This document shows, piece by piece, positions 14,588 to 15,581 of a DNA stretch of 15,581 nucleotides; the first letter of the stretch is position 1, and every line of letters begins with the position of its first letter. The stretch comes from JBHWPB01 sp043424675. GTDB taxonomy: Bacteria; Bacillota; Bacilli; Lactobacillales; Carnobacteriaceae_A. A program made the translations under genes and the position numbers. The stretch covers positions 1 to 15,581 of the forward strand of contig JBHWPB010000008.1 in assembly GCA_043424675.1 (NCBI GenBank). Reading direction: 5' to 3'. The notes under the pieces were generated by a model. That model was given only the letters and a program-made list of their open reading frames with translations, was not told the origin of the DNA and searched no databases.

Positions 14588-15460
14588 ATGAAGAAATTAA
14601 AAGGAGTACTGCTCGCAAGTTTGAGTTTGTTTTTGTTAGCTTGCGGAGCGAACGAGACAGATACACAAAACTCTGATTCAAATGAAGTCAGCGTGGGAGT
14701 AGTGGGAGAAGTTTCTGGTGAGATCTGGGAGGATGTCGCAAACCGTTTAGAAGAGGATGGAATTATGCTGGAGGTAGTGACATTTGCTGACTATGTTCAG
14801 CCTAACCGTGCGCTAGCAGATGGGGAACTCGACTTAAATGCTTTCCAGCACCAAGCTTTTTTGCAAGAATATGTGACGGACTCAGGGGAAGCACTTGTTC
14901 CAATGGGCTATACGATCATCTCTCCCATGTACATCTTTTCAGTAGATGAGATACCGGATGTGGCAAGTATTCCTGAAGGGGCAAGAGTGGCCGTGTCCAA
15001 CAGCCCAACCAGTGCAGAAAGGTCTTTCTTGGGATTGGAAGCAATCGGATTGATTGAGTTAGATGATGAAGCTGGCTTTGCCCCGACAATCGATGATGTC
15101 ACAGAAAATCATAAAGATATTGAAATTATGGAAGTGGATCCCAACCAGCTCTCGCGTGCTCTGGGAGATGCCGATATCATTACTATCGGAGGAGACATGT
15201 TAGCAGATGCTGGGATGGACCCCGCTGAAGCGATTTATGTGGACACAGAACAGGTAGAAAATATTGATCCTAAAAAGAAAAATATTATTGCAGTGAAAGA
15301 AGAGGACCGTGATTCAGAAGTACTCCAGCGCGTGGTCGAAGAATACCAGAGCTCAGAGACGGCTGAAAAAATTGAAGAGATTTCAAAAGGCTCTAGTATT
15401 CCGATCTGGGAAGACGCGGATACGGCCTATGAAGATTTTCAAGAGATAATGTCCGAATAA
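14588..15460 (+). CDS. NlpA/MetQ-family substrate-binding lipoprotein
   Basis: This is a surface lipoprotein of the NlpA family, the substrate-binding parts of MetNIQ-type amino acid ABC importers. The signal peptide has KK at 2-3, a hydrophobic stretch at 7-18 and the lipobox LLAC with Cys19, followed by a polar, acidic linker. The 290-residue length and the segments LDLNAFQHQAFLQEY (80-94), IFSVDEIPDVASIPEG and LGLEAIGLIEL mark the family. The ligand segments are unusual: the common NDPTN reads NSPTS, and the conserved Asn of the usual IN-x-N-Y-A segment is missing (ITIGGDMLA). Methionine specificity is therefore doubtful. GGAGGG (14576-14581) precedes the ATG by 6 bases. A terminator follows at once, so no permease or ATPase gene is co-transcribed downstream. 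Confidence 0.9.
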   Translation: MKKLKGVLLASLSLFLLACGANETDTQNSDSNEVSVGVVGEVSGEIWEDVANRLEEDGIMLEVVTFADYVQPNRALADGELDLNAFQHQAFLQEYVTDSGEALVPMGYTIISPMYIFSVDEIPDVASIPEGARVAVSNSPTSAERSFLGLEAIGLIELDDEAGFAPTIDDVTENHKDIEIMEVDPNQLSRALGDADIITIGGDMLADAGMDPAEAIYVDTEQVENIDPKKKNIIAVKEEDRDSEVLQRVVEEYQSSETAEKIEEISKGSSIPIWEDADTAYEDFQEIMSE

Positions 15461-15472
15461 CTTTATTTTATT

Positions 15473-15505
15473 TAACCTGAAACAAAAATGTTTCAGGTTA
15501 TTTTT
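15473..15505 (+). terminator. Intrinsic terminator after the lipoprotein gene
   Basis: TAACCTGAAACA pairs perfectly with TGTTTCAGGTTA around an AAAA loop, followed by TTTTT. It starts 12 bases after the stop codon. Confidence 0.95.
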
Positions 15506-15559
15506 ATATCTTCTCTGGTAAAAGTGAGTGACCGCTATTAAGATAAAAAGGAAAGCTAG

Positions 15560-15581
15560 ATGTCACCTCTTATTCCAGACA
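15560..15581 (+). CDS. Possible start of the next gene (cut by the window edge)
   Basis: An ATG at 15560 opens a frame reading MSPLIPD before the window ends. AAGGAAAG at 15548-15555 lies 4 bases upstream as a ribosome binding site. Seven codons are too few to name a product. Confidence 0.4.

Overview
The window looks like chromosome of a low-GC Gram-positive bacterium, most likely a member of the Lactobacillales. Support comes from strong AGGAGG ribosome binding sites, a T-box leader, sigma-A-type promoters with 17-base spacers, a cre-like site and a Gram-positive type lipoprotein. Several proteins are acidic, and the gene content would fit a halotolerant or alkaliphilic Carnobacteriaceae-type organism (Alkalibacterium or Marinilactibacillus-like). 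That placement is inference and cannot be proved from this sequence alone. Every convincing gene is on the + strand.

Region 1 (1-5717) is a serine/glycine/one-carbon operon. The 3' part of a T-box leader with its conditional terminator is followed by serC, serA, a DUF1015 protein, glyA, and a small methenyl-tetrahydrofolate cyclohydrolase-like gene that starts with TTG. A clear intrinsic terminator closes the unit. SerA and SerC make O-phosphoserine, GlyA turns serine into glycine plus methylene-tetrahydrofolate, and the last gene probably handles the folate one-carbon unit. No phosphoserine phosphatase (serB) is present, which makes the DUF1015 gene between serA and glyA interesting.

Region 2 (5752-8838) has a good promoter, two tandem aldo/keto reductase paralogues (about 68% identical by hand count) and a long perfect-palindrome terminator. 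It continues with an acetamidase/formamidase gene that has its own near-consensus promoter, a cre-like CcpA site over the -35 box, and its own terminator.

Region 3 (8869-11059) is a probable folA - YhdH-type oxidoreductase - ohr unit, with a promoter upstream of folA and a terminator after ohr.

Region 4 (11129-15505) carries a two-gene restriction-modification system. A beta-class DNA methyltransferase is followed by an unfamiliar protein with a plausible PD-(D/E)XK nuclease core. Seventeen bases later comes a threonine synthase-like PLP enzyme. A separately promoted and terminated NlpA/MetQ-type lipoprotein follows, in which the usual methionine-binding residues appear to be replaced. A possible next gene begins at the right edge.

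The best candidates for new biology are the DUF1015 protein in the serine operon, the unclassified restriction nuclease with its inverted-repeat leader, the naturally His-substituted cofactor site shared by the two aldo/keto reductases, and the orphan MetQ-like binding protein. I found no CRISPR array, transposase, integrase, tRNA or rRNA, and no gene-free stretch longer than 300 bases.
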